In this document: positions 46,600 to 60,000 of the stretch, one piece after another | Position numbering within the stretch: the first letter of the stretch is position 1 | Layout: each line of letters opens with the position of its first letter | Assembly: GCA_016801845.1 (NCBI GenBank) | Contig: CM028931.1 | Location: 9,064,587-9,128,586 of the forward strand | Length of the DNA: 64,000 bases | Reading direction: 5' to 3' | Source of the DNA: Polydactylus sextarius | Taxonomy: Eukaryota > Chordata > Actinopteri > Polynemidae | Notes under the pieces: model-generated | The model's input: only the letters and a program-made list of their open reading frames with translations | Told to the model about the DNA's origin: nothing | Databases searched by the model: none | Program-made: the position numbers and the translations under genes

Positions 46600-47620
46600 C
46601 ATCTCAGGTTTCTGGAAGCCGACCAGAAGAAATTATAGTTTAATACTTTAATGGAAGGATGCATTGGTTTCTATTCACTTCCAGTGGCAACAAATCAATT
46701 ATTTAAACCATTAAAAAAACTTTAGTCCAACAGTTGTTTTTCACCTGAATTTACTAAAACGACAAATTCCTGCATCTTTAAACGGAGAATCACGCGCTAG
46801 AAAATAAACCGTGACACCAACTCTCCACTGGGGTGACTTTAAATCACTGCAGGAGAAGAGACGAGGTAACGAGGTGACGCCGTCCATCCATCAACCGTTG
46901 GGCTCGTCCTTGAGCGTCGCAGGAGGCCGGCGTTTTTCATCCGCCGCTATAAATCATCTCTAACAGCTCAGAGGAAGCTTCACCGGACGCTCGACGTCTT
47001 ATTTGGTGTATCTCTAATTTACTCTGCTCCATTTAGTTTTTTTATTGTCACATATTTCACATTTCATACTGTAGTGGCTTCTGCCTAAGAAAACGCTCAA
47101 CAGCCAGAAATCAAAAACACTTTTATACACCATTAAGATGTAAATATTAAATAAATTATAAAGAGCTTTTATCTTAAAGCTGCATGTATTGATTTTGGCT
47201 ACTAAAACAACAGCGATAATGGATTCAAATTTCTGTACGTCTGATCTGTTGTTTTACTTTTGTTTTTGGTTGTTAAACTCTCTTCAGCTGCTAAATGCAC
47301 ATCTAGCTCGCCCCCTGGTGGCTGCTGACAGTTCACACCCATTTTCATGTTTGCTGATAAGATATGAGGCCAAATTAAAACCTAGATGGTTTCTATCAGT
47401 TTAGGTTGTTCTGATACCATCTTCATTTTTCTAATAGGTTTGGCTTTAGTTTATTATCTGATGTTACAAAAGTCGCTACTTCCTGGTTGTCAACAACCCA
47501 AACGTTGGTTTAAAATATCCAAGATGGCAGCACTCGTATCTGTCATATTCTTGGCTTAATTTCAAAGTGTTTTTTGATTCATTTCTGAAATAAAACAATA
47601 TATGTTTAAGCTTTAATTGC
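46600..47620. other. Gene-free DNA
   Basis: Apart from the CTCF-like site at 47309-47323 I can support nothing here. Confidence 0.45.
47309..47323 (-). promoter_or_regulatory. CTCF-like motif (strong)
   Basis: CGCCCCCTGGTGGCT is a near-perfect reverse-orientation CTCF core. It points toward the plus-orientation site at 31891. Confidence 0.5.
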
Positions 47621-47623
47621 ATC

Positions 47624-48017
47624 GCTCTTCACGGACACATCGGCCTGTTGTTCAGGGAAATGATGAATCTGCTGATCTGGAACACCCTTCATCACCAGTT
47701 GTTGTGAAAACAGTGTTTTTAATAAACTCTCAGTTCACTTACTAAGTTATCAGTACTTCAGTTTATGTGTAGGGACCCTATTCATGCTACTGCTGAAGTG
47801 AAGTGATATTTTGAGCTTTATTAGTGGTTAAAAAATGACAATTTGTTTGGCTGGCTGCCCCATTTACTTTCATTGTTAACTATTTGGTTGTGAAAACAAA
47901 AGACGGTCAAACTGGATATTATTTCAATCAACGTAAAATATCTCTTGACGGGAAGTTTGACTCGTTGTCATAGTGAAATAGACCCTGGGTTAAAATTATT
48001 CTGGACCGTCACTTTAA
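47624..48017. mobile_element. Family A foldback MITE, half copy A5
   Basis: Central hairpin block (AATGATGAATCTGCTGATCT) followed by the right arm, ending in ACCGTCACTTTAA. The left arm is absent. Confidence 0.85.
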
Positions 48018-48125
48018 ATACGATATTTGACAAGAAAAACAAAGAAAAAGCGATGAAACTTTTATGAACTACATCAATTGCAACACCTATGTTTTAAATG
48101 AAGCCAGGTTGAATCACAGCACCGC

Positions 48126-48165
48126 CCTCCTCCTCCTCCTCCTCCTCCTCCTCCTCCTCCTCCTC
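48126..48165. repeat. (CTC)n microsatellite
   Basis: Thirteen CTC/TCC units. Confidence 0.95.
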
Positions 48166-48169
48166 GTCA

Positions 48170-49385
48170 GGGAGCGTTACTCACTCCTCCACCCACCAAA
48201 TCACTCACTCACTCCTTCCACACCCGATGTACAAACACGAATTAGAAAAAAACTCAAGACACCCAAACAGTCATTTCTCTAATTCAGCCACTTCCCTGTT
48301 TCCACAGTTAAACAGAACAAACAGCAGCTTATTTATGACCGGTGATTTCCACCAAAAACTGTGCTCTGAAATAACTTTCACGGCATTTACACAGTCAATA
48401 TATTCTAATGTCACGCTGCTGCTGCTGGAGTTTAAACACAGTTACATGGAACAATGAAACAAGCTGTCACACACAGTCCCAACGCAGCCGACTGAAACAC
48501 TCACAGAGCTTTTTATAACCGTCAGTAAATCTCAGGATTAAACCGTTAACCTGCGCACACCGTCCCGGAAACACACCAAGAGACTCTAAAAGTAGCATCA
48601 GACTTTGACTAAAACAGCACTCAGGTGTTAGAGAGCTAAAAACAAAAGAGAAAGAAGCCGTATTGATTTAACACCGTGTTCAAGTTGTGCTCTGGAGAGA
48701 GAGAAAAGATGAATGAAAACATACTGAGTCTAAATTAAATAAAGTAGTAATGATTTTTGTTTTTGCTGCACAGGATCTCTGGGAAACTTCAACCGACGCT
48801 GGTGATTATCCGACGGTGTGATCGCTCGTTTAACGTTTTTTTTAAAGAGGTGACCGTGAAGACCGAAGCTCTTCTGTTTAACCGAGAGACGATTCCTCCG
48901 CTGCCTTTTTTGGGGTTTGGACGCAGGGAGACGACCGAGAGTTCACAGCAACAGCAAACATGACGAGCATTTAAACACAGAGCAGCAACCAGGCTCGGAA
49001 ATGTGCCACATAAAGATTTAAAGACACATAATAGACAATGAATTGACTCAATCTGATGAAGAGTTATTTATAGAGTGTAACTTTTTCAAGCCAAAACACC
49101 AAAACACTTCCTAGTTCTCGCTTCTTTAAGTGTGAAAATCTGACGCTTTTTTTTGCCACATTAAAAATAAAGAGGATATTTTTAGGGTTTTATTATGCTG
49201 TTGTGACTACGTCATTGTCGACTGTGAACCGAACACTGTGATACTTTTATTTAATTAAACATAAACGAAATGAATAAGTTTTAAAAACGTGTTGTATATG
49301 TTGGTTGAATGTGACGCTACAGCTAGCAGCTAGCACATTAGCTCAGCTTAACTTAGCATAAAACAGGTTACATTTCTGTCACTAA
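48170..49385. other. Gene-free DNA
   Basis: No recognisable gene or repeat family. The ORF at 48757-48963 has no known motif. Confidence 0.45.
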
Positions 49386-49389
49386 AGAC

Positions 49390-50000
49390 TAGTTCACACT
49401 AGTCAACGATCTCATAACGTTACAATCACAACTATTAACACTAATTCAACCAATCATTGTGGATATTCCTGAGGTCTTTGACTGGTGACTACCTATAGCA
49501 GCTACAGTCAAGGAGACTGGACTTACACATTAAAAACTAATGTTATGATGGAAACTATTACTAAACCAGCGTGTAAACATCACCATGGCAACATGCTGGT
49601 TTTCATGGTGGAGCTGAAAGCAGCAGCAGACCTCCCCGGTACCGGGTAACATCTGGATCAGACGCGGGGAGTTTGTAGAAAGTGAAAAATGAAACAAAAA
49701 GCGTCAAAACGTCAGACTTTTAAACGTGGTTGTGAGTGAATCAGTGAGACGGCAGCAGCATTTATCTCACATCCCTCCTCTGATTGGCCGTCGCTCTTTG
49801 TCAGTCTCTTCAGACTCCTCCAGTTTTCTAACATGACAGATCCAGTCCCGGTCTCAGACCAGGTCCCGACGGCCTCTGATGGAGTCGTTAGGGCTGTTGA
49901 CACATTATGATCATTAACTGATGATTCACCAACCATCAGAGGACCAAGTCCACCAGACACCACCACTGGAGATAGATGGTGAAGTCGACCGGTGTCAACT
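49390..50000 (+). mobile_element. Family B TIR element, internally deleted copy B3
   Basis: It starts AGTTCACACTAGTCAACGAT and ends GTGAAGTCGACCGGTGTCAA. It lacks about 240 bp of the left interior present at 25.9 kb. The remaining 585 bp differ from that copy at only a handful of positions. Confidence 0.8.
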
Positions 50001-50420
50001 AGACTTAACTTGCTCTGAGTGCATTTAAATAGAAAGTCAAGGAGAGGAGAGAATATAAACAGAATAATAAAGGACAAAACTATTGATCTGTTGCTATAAA
50101 CCAAATAATCATTAGCGTTAGCTGAAGAAAACAATCACAAACCTGCTGATTTGTCGAAGACGAACAAAAAGGCATAAATAACGAGTTACTAAATAAAGCT
50201 CATTAATAAGCATCGTCTCATCTATGATTAATGTCTTGTCAGATCAGCTGCTGAGCCGATTAAATCTTTGACCTTTCGTGTTCGGTTTTGTTTTGTCGTT
50301 TTTGTACAAGACACGGAGGAAATCGTTATTTTGTTCACACATTTATTGTATTTACTCAAATACAAAAGTGCAAAATAAAAAACAGAAAAAAAGAAAAAAG
50401 TTACGTATTTCTCCCCCTTG

Positions 50421-50426
50421 TTTATT
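50421..50426 (-). terminator. Candidate TRMT61A polyadenylation signal
   Basis: AATAAA on the minus strand about 290 bases after the stop. A second one lies at 50347-50342. Confidence 0.4.
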
Positions 50427-50715
50427 AACAATAAAAGTAATTTTTAATAATAAAAGGGGCCAGTTTGTCCTCATCAAATAAAAAATAAAAATCACAGCCG
50501 TCTTGATTTTCACTCTTTGCTTGATGCAAGCAACAAACCGCTGCCAAGTGACAGGAGCACGAAATTATGTAACACATGATTGTAAATCCTCTTGGTGCTG
50601 CGGTGCCAACCGGGACCTGGAGGGTCCTGGTACCCACGCTGGATTATCACAGTCTTATAAACGTACAAGGTTCAGAGTGTGGATTATAAGCTAAGTTAAG
50701 AGAGAAATGTGAGGT

Positions 50716-51047
50716 TTAGGTTCTGGGTTTGGTGGCGAAGGTGAGGTAACCTGTGTGACCTGGTATTTCTCTGGGAGGCGTCGTCGTCTTCAGGGTGACC
50801 GCCGCGTGGTTTGGCGCCGAGGCCGGAGCAGCCTCCTCATCCGCCGCCGCCGCTGCCGCCTCGTCCTGTCGCGTCTGAGCCGAGGGGTCGGGGCCGAAGT
50901 CGGGCAGCGGCAGGGAGACGGTCCGGACGTTGTGGACTCTCAGCAGGACCTCCAGCGTGTTGATCTCCTCGAAACCCTGATCGGCAAGAGCCTCGCACGT
51001 CCTCTGGACCTGCTCGATGCACGGGGAGAAAGAGCACACGCGACCTC
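50716..51047 (-). CDS. trmt61a: TRMT61A coding exon 3 and stop
   Basis: 332 bp, acceptor TGTCTGCAG. It encodes GRVCSFSPCIEQVQRTCEAL, an Ala-rich acidic linker and GHTGYLTFATKPRT, then TAA at 50718-50716. Confidence 0.97.
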
Positions 51048-54000
51048 CTGCAGACACAGACGGAGAAAAAACAAAACCACAAAGTGGTGATGATGTTGTC
51101 TCCGACACAAACGTCACTCATAGTTTAGATTTTAACACCCTGAGCTTTGTACAAATTAAAATGATGAAGCATTTAACTTTTACATTCTCACTGTGTTTGT
51201 GGTAAAATACCATCTTCAGATCTACGTCTATAATAATTAGATTAAGACAGCAAATAGTTCCTCCTTGTCTCTATTCAACTTGACTACTCAGTTTCTAGTG
51301 TTTCCACTTGGTGCTAGTTCCTGGTACCAGCTACTGTTTTAGTTCCTACTCTGTCGAGGTAAAACGTGCCGTGAACAGACGCCGGCCACTGATTGGTCAG
51401 AGGGAGCGTCTTCACAAACGCGACCAGACGTGAGCCGAGTTGAGAGAGCGTCAACAAAAATAATCAACTTCCATTTTTAAAGTGACATCCTTCGTCGTAA
51501 GCTAACCCAGCAACAAGTACAGCGTCTCCTCCGTGTCCTCCATTAATGTTGACTGATGTTTTTCACCAAACTCACCACATTCACGTCGAGGAGGAAACAA
51601 ACTGATGATGATGTAGTGGAAAAAATACAACAAACATGGCTGACGTTTCTGGCAGGTGTCTCAAAGCAGCGTCCAGAAACAGGATATTCTGGGTTATATG
51701 AGAAGTCTGAGGAAAATACCAGAGCTCTTTCTTATGAATTAATAACAAATGAAAAGCTGTTACTACCCGGAGGCACATGAAACAATGTCAGCAACCAGAG
51801 CAGAAGAAGAACCTGCCACGTTTAACTTCAAATCTACGGTCAGAAGAAATTTAAGAGAAATAAAATCGTGAAAATCGGGACGATCTGACTCCATCTTGGC
51901 TCTGGATGGTGACGAGGAGCAGAAACGGCGGCGGGAAGACGAGTCAGAGACGCTCGCAGCTGTAATTCACTACAACGGATCAAGACGAGGTCAACGCAAG
52001 ACCCACTTAACCCGCGAACTTTGTTCAACTTGTTCCTTTGAGGCCGACACACACACACACACATACACATACACGCAGAAGTGCTCGGCCTTCTGGGAAA
52101 ATCTCAGAGCGTTTATTATCCTCACAGGGTGTAGAGGATGGAGAGAAATGATCCAAACCAGATTTCTTAACTGAATCTGACTGTAGTGAAACTCAGGATA
52201 CTATAACTTCTATTAATAATAATCATTTGTTTTCTTTCTTCTTGTCAAAGCAGATTTTTTTTCTCTCTTAATAAAAACAGACCGGGGCCCCGTCTGGCTC
52301 CGGGCTGAAGTTTGAGGACGATGCGGCGCCGTAATAAACACGGATCACCTGCCGTCTCTGAAGGAAACCCTGTTGAGATCGCAGCAGGAGGGGGAAAGGA
52401 AACAGTGAAGAGACACGAAGGAAAACCAGGAGTAAGTTTTAAGGGAATTAACCGAGAGGTGATTTGAAGCTGCTGAAACTTTTAGCTGCTTTTACTTTTC
52501 CAGTTTCACTTCATTTAATCTCACTTTCTACCATCTGCAGCATTAAATGGAAGGAGAAACGGATCTCGAAGTGAAAGCGGTCGACAAACTGACGGGGTAA
52601 AGATGGAGTCGTGCTTTTTGTTGAAGAGTCTGTTGTGTTTTATAAACACCGCAGAGAGAGAGGGGAGGGGGTTGGATGTTTGGGATGGCGGTCGTTCCTT
52701 CGGCTGACAGGACCAGCGCGGCGGCCAAGAAACTCGGCTCGACGGTCTCCTGGCAACCGTGGCGAACACACGAGGAAGGGAGGGCGGGTTGATGATTACA
52801 CAAGGGCGTCTCGAGCGGTTATTAATAGTCTTTACAGTCTATCAAACATACGTCCACATCGGAGAGATGGTTCCGAGCGTGAAACGATCGCTTTTGTTTG
52901 AAGACTCCTGGTTGTGAAGCTAAGGGCTCTCCACCGTTTCTGTTTATGACTCATGTTTGTTTTAAAGTTGCATAATACGACTTTAAGTCTTTGAGAGGGA
53001 AGGGAGGGATAGAGGAGGAGGGAGAGGGAGGGGTGACTCAGGGAACAGCTGAATACAGCACCGGGCCGAGGGCCAGAACATTAACAGAATTACAAGTTGG
53101 AGAAAAAAAAAAAAAAAAAAAGGAGAAAGAGAGAAATATATTTCACCGGTCCGTGTTTTTACAATCTGTCCACTGCAGAAAAACCTGCTTCAAGTCACAT
53201 TCATGGACTTTATCATCAGAACAGAGACAATTAGTTAATTTATCCTTTTTTCCTATAATAATATATCAGTTGTGTCATTTTTCTCACCGTTACAGAATCA
53301 AAATGATGCTTTATTTGTTTACATTTTGACTGAAACTGTAAGAAAACGTAGAAAAACTGATTTTTCTTACGTTTTAATCATCAGAACAGAAACAATTAGT
53401 CAATCAATTCACAAATAAATTGATAGAAAAACAGCTTGAGCAACTTCTTTATAGATGTTGTTGTTGGTGTTTTTTTTAATCCATCTGATCGAGTTAAAGA
53501 TTTCCTTGGAAACTGCACAGAGAAGCTAAAAATACGCGCATCGTGTCTGTGTGTTTGTATTTTTATTTTAGTTGAGTTTAGTTGTTTTCCTTTGGGAGGG
53601 ATAGTTTTATTTCTATTTTCTGTGGTGGATTTTTCACACAGATCACAGACAGGACACCACATCCTCTCTGCAGGTTGACACCGGATGTGTTTCTTGTGGT
53701 CTGATGAAGGTTTTTGCAGCAGAAGCAGCAGAAGCAGCAGAAGCAGCGTCGACGCTCAGCTTGGTTCCAGAAAACATCCAGAGCGAGCAGCGGGAAGTAA
53801 ATCAAGTCTTTCTCCTTATGGAGCCACATTGAGCAGCTCCCTCTCTTCCCTGCGGTATAACCCTGTATGGTCATGGGACTGCTCTGACAATGGCTGCACT
53901 CTATCTGTATCTGTGTGTGTGTGTGTGTTTACGTGTGTGTGTGTGTACGACTCGTGGAAGGAATATGAAGCAGTGGCTCCATAAAAGGGAGTCACGGTCA

Positions 54001-57000
54001 CGGAGGAGGCTGGAGGGGCTGCATTCCTCTTCTTATTGGGGATTAGTTTTTTTTTAAAAAAATCATTGCATTTATGAGGCATAAAGAAAAGTAGCTTCCG
54101 GGTTCGTAACGCCGACGTGTGCATCTAAAACGGCGTCCGGACACCCGCCGTGTTTCTGTGAAACCGGAGACATCGATTCGACCGAGACGGATTTAGACGT
54201 TTTCTGTTGTTTGTTCCAACATAAACCCGATTAGAAAAGATTGTTCCCGGCGCCGGTGTCGACTCGTCCGAGCACATCAGGTGATGTTAGCCTACGTGAT
54301 GCTAATGCGCTACGCTAACTCTCGAAAGAAGTTTTAGGAGAGTTAGGGCTTCGTGAGTTAGCAGCTATGGCTAATAGAAAACGATAACGCTAATAAATCA
54401 TCAGTCCTGTCTGTCTGTAACTGTTGTACATTTTCAGTAATATTATACTTGTTATATATTTCAGTTACAAAACATTTTGGTGAATTCAACTACGCTGCAC
54501 CATAAAAATCAGAGATAAGTCTGTTTCTGACCTCTGACCCGTGTCCCTAATTCGCCTGGACCACTTTGTAAACACCTCAAAGCTTCTCGACGTCTGAAAA
54601 CAAAAACTCCACATGTTGCTATGTGCTCTACCTGAACAACACATCATCTACGCTCCTGGCTGACCGCTCCGCTGAGCCGCCGACCTGCCCGGACTCGCCG
54701 CAGCCCGTCCTGAACCCAAAACTCTCCTTCTACCCCCCTGGTCTGACTTTATATTGTTCTCTCACGCTGAGACCGGGAACCAACAACACATGCTCACCAG
54801 GACAAAGGTCAGGATTGATGGTCGTTGTTTGGGGCGTGGGGGGAGGGTGGGGGAGGAATAGATTGACTGGCTGGTATTTTAAAATGAGCCGGGTCACAGT
54901 CATGTTGTTGCTGCTGCTGCTGCGCCAGGACGAGTCACAGGAAAGTCATCATCAGGAGGTGCTGAGTGTCATGAACCAGGACGGATAAATAACTTCCACT
55001 AACGCGACAGAAACGACAGCTGAAACTGCCTTTTCCCTGAAGTTCACAACAAGTAGATTTTCCCATTCATATCGCTGATTTGGCTCCGTTTCCTCGACGA
55101 CGCAACGACATCTGTCCACGTGAGAGACGGCGAATGAACCGGGAGTTTATCTTTATAAACTGTCTCTTCCCCACAATAATAACAGTCTGTGTCCTCAACG
55201 CACTTTATCTATTAAATCAGTTTGTTGAAGTAATACACAGTTTGACCGTCTTTTATTTGCACAACCAAATAGTTAACAATGAAAGTAAATGGGGCAGTCA
55301 GCCAAACATATCTAAATTGTCATTTTTTAACCACTAATAAAGCTCAAAATATCACTTCACTTCAGCAGTAGCATGAATAGGGTCCCTACACATAAACTGA
55401 AGTACTGATAACTTAGTAAGTGAACTGAGAGTTTATTAAAAAGACTGAATGATGAAGGGTGTTCCAGATCAGCAGATTCATCATTTCCCTGAACACCAGG
55501 CCGAAAGTGATGAATGTGCTGATCTGGAACACCCTTCACCACTAGTTGTTACGAAAACAGGATGTTGGGTAAAACAGTCTTTTTAATAAATTCATTTTAT
55601 TCAACATTAAACCTGGTATCATTTATTAACATTTATTAAGTGTCTCACCTTGTCTCTTCATAGCAGCCTTGGCGTGTCTCACCGCCTCCCAGGGGCTGGG
55701 GATGTCCAGGAAGACGGCGTCGGCCACTCCGGTCACCCCGAAGCCGTCTTTACACACGTCCTGGTTCCTGACGGTGACTAGATGATCCACCCGGTGCTCC
55801 TTGAACTCCTCGGCCACCTTCTCCGCCCGCTGCTGGTGAAACTCCACCGTGTGGAGGTGACCCGTCGGGGCGATGGTGCGTAGGATGGCGTGGGAGAGCG
55901 AGCCGCTGCCCGTTCCTGGAACAAAGAGGGTTTTAATGGTTACGGAGGAGGATCTGAGTCGTTTAGGGTGTTTTAGTGATTGATGGGACAATTAGCAGGT
56001 CATGTAGATGCTCCAGGAGGTTGTACTGTCCAACGAGGAGCTTAGTTGTAAAGTTGTAGTACCACCAGAAGCAGCAGAAAAACACCAAATAGGGGAACAT
56101 CCATTAAAAGATCACTGCTCATCCTCCTAGTAGAGTTCGATACCCTCCAAAGCTCATGGTGGAGCGTCACATTACAAACAAACTTTGGTTTCTTTGCCTT
56201 TAATTTTCATTTTGTCCTCCACAGCTAAATATCAATTGGTTGAGATTTGGAGCTTTAAGTATAAAGTCCAATTGAAGCCAAACTCTCAGAGGGTTCAGCG
56301 GCATTTTAATGCAGGATTAAAAGAGTCATTTCAGGTTGTTTTTGAGAATAAAAATAGTGTAATTATCTGGTTTAAGCTTCTGAGAACGAGGCTAGATTCC
56401 TTTATCTGATCCACGGTGGAGAAACTGCACTGATGCGATAAAATATGTAGTTTCTTTTTTGGTTTGGGACAAGAGCAGAGAGTTGAAAATGTGCTTTTAC
56501 ATCCTTCAACAAGTCTGACTTTGTGTTTAACTGTGTCAGATATGAGTGAATCCATCCTGCAGCTACAAACGTGTCCAAAAACTAAATTATTTCTGGTCTA
56601 GTTCCAGCTCAAGCTGCTGCAAAAAATATCGAATTTTAACACGTTTGACTGGTCACTTCAAGTCCTAAAAAGTCAAACTGAGACGCTGTTGTGTTTCTCA
56701 GCTGTTACTATAACACACACACACCCACATTTTCCCACTGTGGCGATAAGTGGATGCTACGTGTCTGAGTGGACCGTCTTCGCCTCGACGACGATCCTCT
56801 CGCCGTAAACAAAGCGGGCTAATGTAGAGTTTGTGAAAGAGAGCGAGAGACGACCGAGGTCACGTGACTCTCTCTCTCCGTCGGGGGATGGAGCGTCGCC
56901 GCTCCGGGCTGTCAGCCTCCGTACCTCCTCCTTCCTCTTGACGTTACGTCACCGCCGCCTTTGTTCGGGCGGCGACAAAGAGGCCAATGTTTCTACGTCG

Positions 57001-60000
57001 GTACAAAAAACTCGCGCTGCTAAACCGGATGGTCTGTGGCTGGAAACACACAGTGAACTGGGGGGGAAAGTATGGAGGGAATTTGACAGTTGTAGGAAAC
57101 CCGAAGGAATGAGGACACAGATACAGAGCTGGAAATAAACAAGCGTCTCATATTAAACAACTGAAGCAGCAGCAGCAGCAACTTAGATAAAAGCTTTTTG
57201 CTGCAATTAACCCACATGTTGATAAAGTTGACCTCATTATCTCTGTTGGAGAAGGACAAACTGTGCTGCTGATGGGAATAAAAAAAAAAAAAAAAAGTGG
57301 TGTCACCATGTTGGACTTGGTTATTATCTCGCACAGGAAGTTATGTTTCCTTTGCCTTTTGTTTGTCGGACGGTCGACAAGATTTCTCCGAAAACAACTC
57401 GACTCAGTGGAAGAAGGACGAAGAAAACGTTTTGCTCATAGAAAATGACTCGAATGACAGATAATCAATTAATCTTTTTTTTCCAATAACATTTCTCACC
57501 GATGTCAGTTTAGCAGAATCCTCGTTCATCAGCTAACTTTCCTATGATCACACATTCATCTATCATTCGATCAATCTTTGGTCAGAACTGGCCACCAAAC
57601 AACCGATCAGCAACAACACTCAAACAGCTGATGGATGAAGTGAACAGTATTGATCAGTTTGTAACGATGGGACCTCTAGTCTAGTTACACAACAATGAGT
57701 TATACATATATACAACAAAGCTGCGTTTTGAAAGAACATAATCATCAATCATCTGACTTGTTTGAAACTGCCGACGCATAGACGTAGTGTTATGTTGGTG
57801 AGACTCCTGGTTGTTGTTGTACAGGGTTTAGAAAGAGATGTTCAGCCTCTTTAGTGACACTAAAACATCAAAAATCTGCCCCATTCACTTAGCTTATCAG
57901 CTCCCTGACCAGACTCACTGCTACCACCACATCTCCGCTAACGTATCAACCATTTGTTTCATTTTTTTGTCGACCGACATTAATTCAGAGACTCTAACAG
58001 TAGGATATATGTTAAAACGTGCGAGGTTTCACCTTTAAGTTCGTCTGCAGCATCAGTAGTGGTTGTACGAGGAGTTCACGTCTAAAAAAGTGTCGGCAAA
58101 CGCTTGTCGCTCTTCATTCAAATCCATGTTCTCATCCTTATATTAGCATATAGAGCAGTTTAGATGGAGTCTCATGAGTTTATATTTAGTTTTTCCTCAT
58201 ATCGTTCAGGCCTAAACACTGATTCAGAGTGAAAACGGCAGCGATCGATGAGAGTTACAAAGACCTAAGATGTTGATGGATCCTCTAAACTCCCAAGATC
58301 CACAACACCAGATCCACTAAGGCACCAAAACCCACAGGACCCAGATAATCTGCTGCCAATGTCCCATTGACCCCAGGACGTCCCATCATCCAGACACCTT
58401 GTGTCACAACAGGAACCTCCACAATAAAATGCAGGTGGTTTTAAATGTTTACAGCTGATCAGTGTTGCTTCACTCAACGTTGTTTTCCTTTTGATCGACA
58501 TTAAAAGGCAACAACAAGAAGCTGCAACTGGGTTCTTGTTTGTTAAACGGTTTAAACGATTGATAAAACTATGCAAATTTTGCTGTTTCACCTCTACATG
58601 TCTCTGCAGCATCACGGCTTCACCACAGACTGCAGCCTCACACTGTAACACTGTAACACATCCTGAATTAGACTCTCGCTCACATCGATCCTCGTCTGCT
58701 CAAAGTGGAGTTTGCTGTCGACAGGAAATGGCCGCGCAGCTCACAGAGAACTGAACCTGATCCGCATAAACAGACGATCAATCAAGCAGAGAACGGTCCT
58801 CGGCTCAGAGCCAGAGCGCAGAGAGGATCGGTTTCCTCGCTGCATGTCTTGATGTCAAAAAAAAAAAGAAACAAAAACAGTGGAAGACGTCCAGGTTCGG
58901 TTGGACGCAAACACACCCAACAACAACAAAAACCTGTAAAGTCAAGTCAGAATATTTTATATTCAGGGATGAAATGCGAGTACAGGGCACAGCTTGTTAA
59001 TCTAATCTCCTAAAACTGGTTTTAGATCGCAACAGCGGTCGCATCTTTTACACAACAGGTTGAATGTGGAAAAAAATCACAGGTTAGATCAAAGAAATGT
59101 GGTGTTGTAATGCGTCTGTAACACAAGTCAGTCCAAAGGTCAAACAAGGACTGTTAGATAATCCAGGACTGCTTATCGCCAGTTCGCACCGAGATGTGTG
59201 TAGATGTTTTATACGAGAAGACAAATAAACTTGGTGAAGCGTCCTGAAGAAGAAAGGGACGAGAACACGAGAAGACTTGGAAACAAAGACGGACGAGAAC
59301 TGCTGGAAGCAATTATGAAGCACATAGCACTCCCACCACAGCAACGAGACCTCAGAGACTGTGACAAACCTCTCAGAGTTTCTAAACGAGAGTCTGAGCG
59401 GCCGGTTTCCAACAATGACTCATGTTGGCTCCGACTCCGCTGGAATTTAGTATCTGTCTATCGCTGTAACATGCAGATACAGGTACATGCGGACCGCAGA
59501 GAGGAGTTCGTGTTAGCTTCGCAGCTACGGGAGAGGCTCCACATCGACTCTAGTTCGTGACGGTGTGGGAATCAAAGCAAAAATACAACCTGCTGGTGGC
59601 GCTAGAGGGAAAAGTTATTGCAGAAATGATTGACATTATATTTAGACGCCATCGTAACACTTTGTGATGTGCTAAACAGATAGAAATTCAAAGTTTTGAT
59701 TCAATTTTGATCTTAAAATTAAATGAAATTGACCAATAGTTAAGCTCCGCCCTAAAACGCCAGAAGCCAATCACATTTCTTGCAGCTAGGCCGCCCGCTC
59801 CATAAGAAAACTGGATAAAATTTGTAGATTTATTGCAATTTACACACTTATGATTTAATAAAATGGCCAAAAAAAGTGTCTCGTTTAGCTGCAACTCAAC
59901 GTCAACGAGGACGCTTGTGTATATTTGTGCTGAGGTAAAGTAACTTAGGTGCAAGTTAGCTAACCGCCGCTAACATTAAAGACGACTTCAGCTCCATATC

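Larger units (their letters stand above)
51048..55648 (-). other. TRMT61A intron between coding exons 2 and 3
   Basis: 4.6 kb. It contains a family F fragment (51270-51470), a 9-bp GCAGCAGAA repeat (53716-53747), GT repeats (53921-53950) and family A copy A6 (55220-55575). No internal gene is recognised. Confidence 0.75.

Noticed and set aside
21530..50715. A CKB or other syntenic gene between BAG5 and TRMT61A
   Set aside because: No exon-like conserved peptide of creatine kinase or any other known neighbour was found in either strand of this interval.
54623..54988. 121-codon plus-strand ORF in the TRMT61A intron
   Set aside because: Low-complexity Leu and Gly runs, no known motif, intronic and opposite to the gene.
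58265..58651. 128-codon minus-strand ORF in the TRMT61A intron
   Set aside because: No domain or homology that I recognise, and no splice sites joining it to TRMT61A exons.
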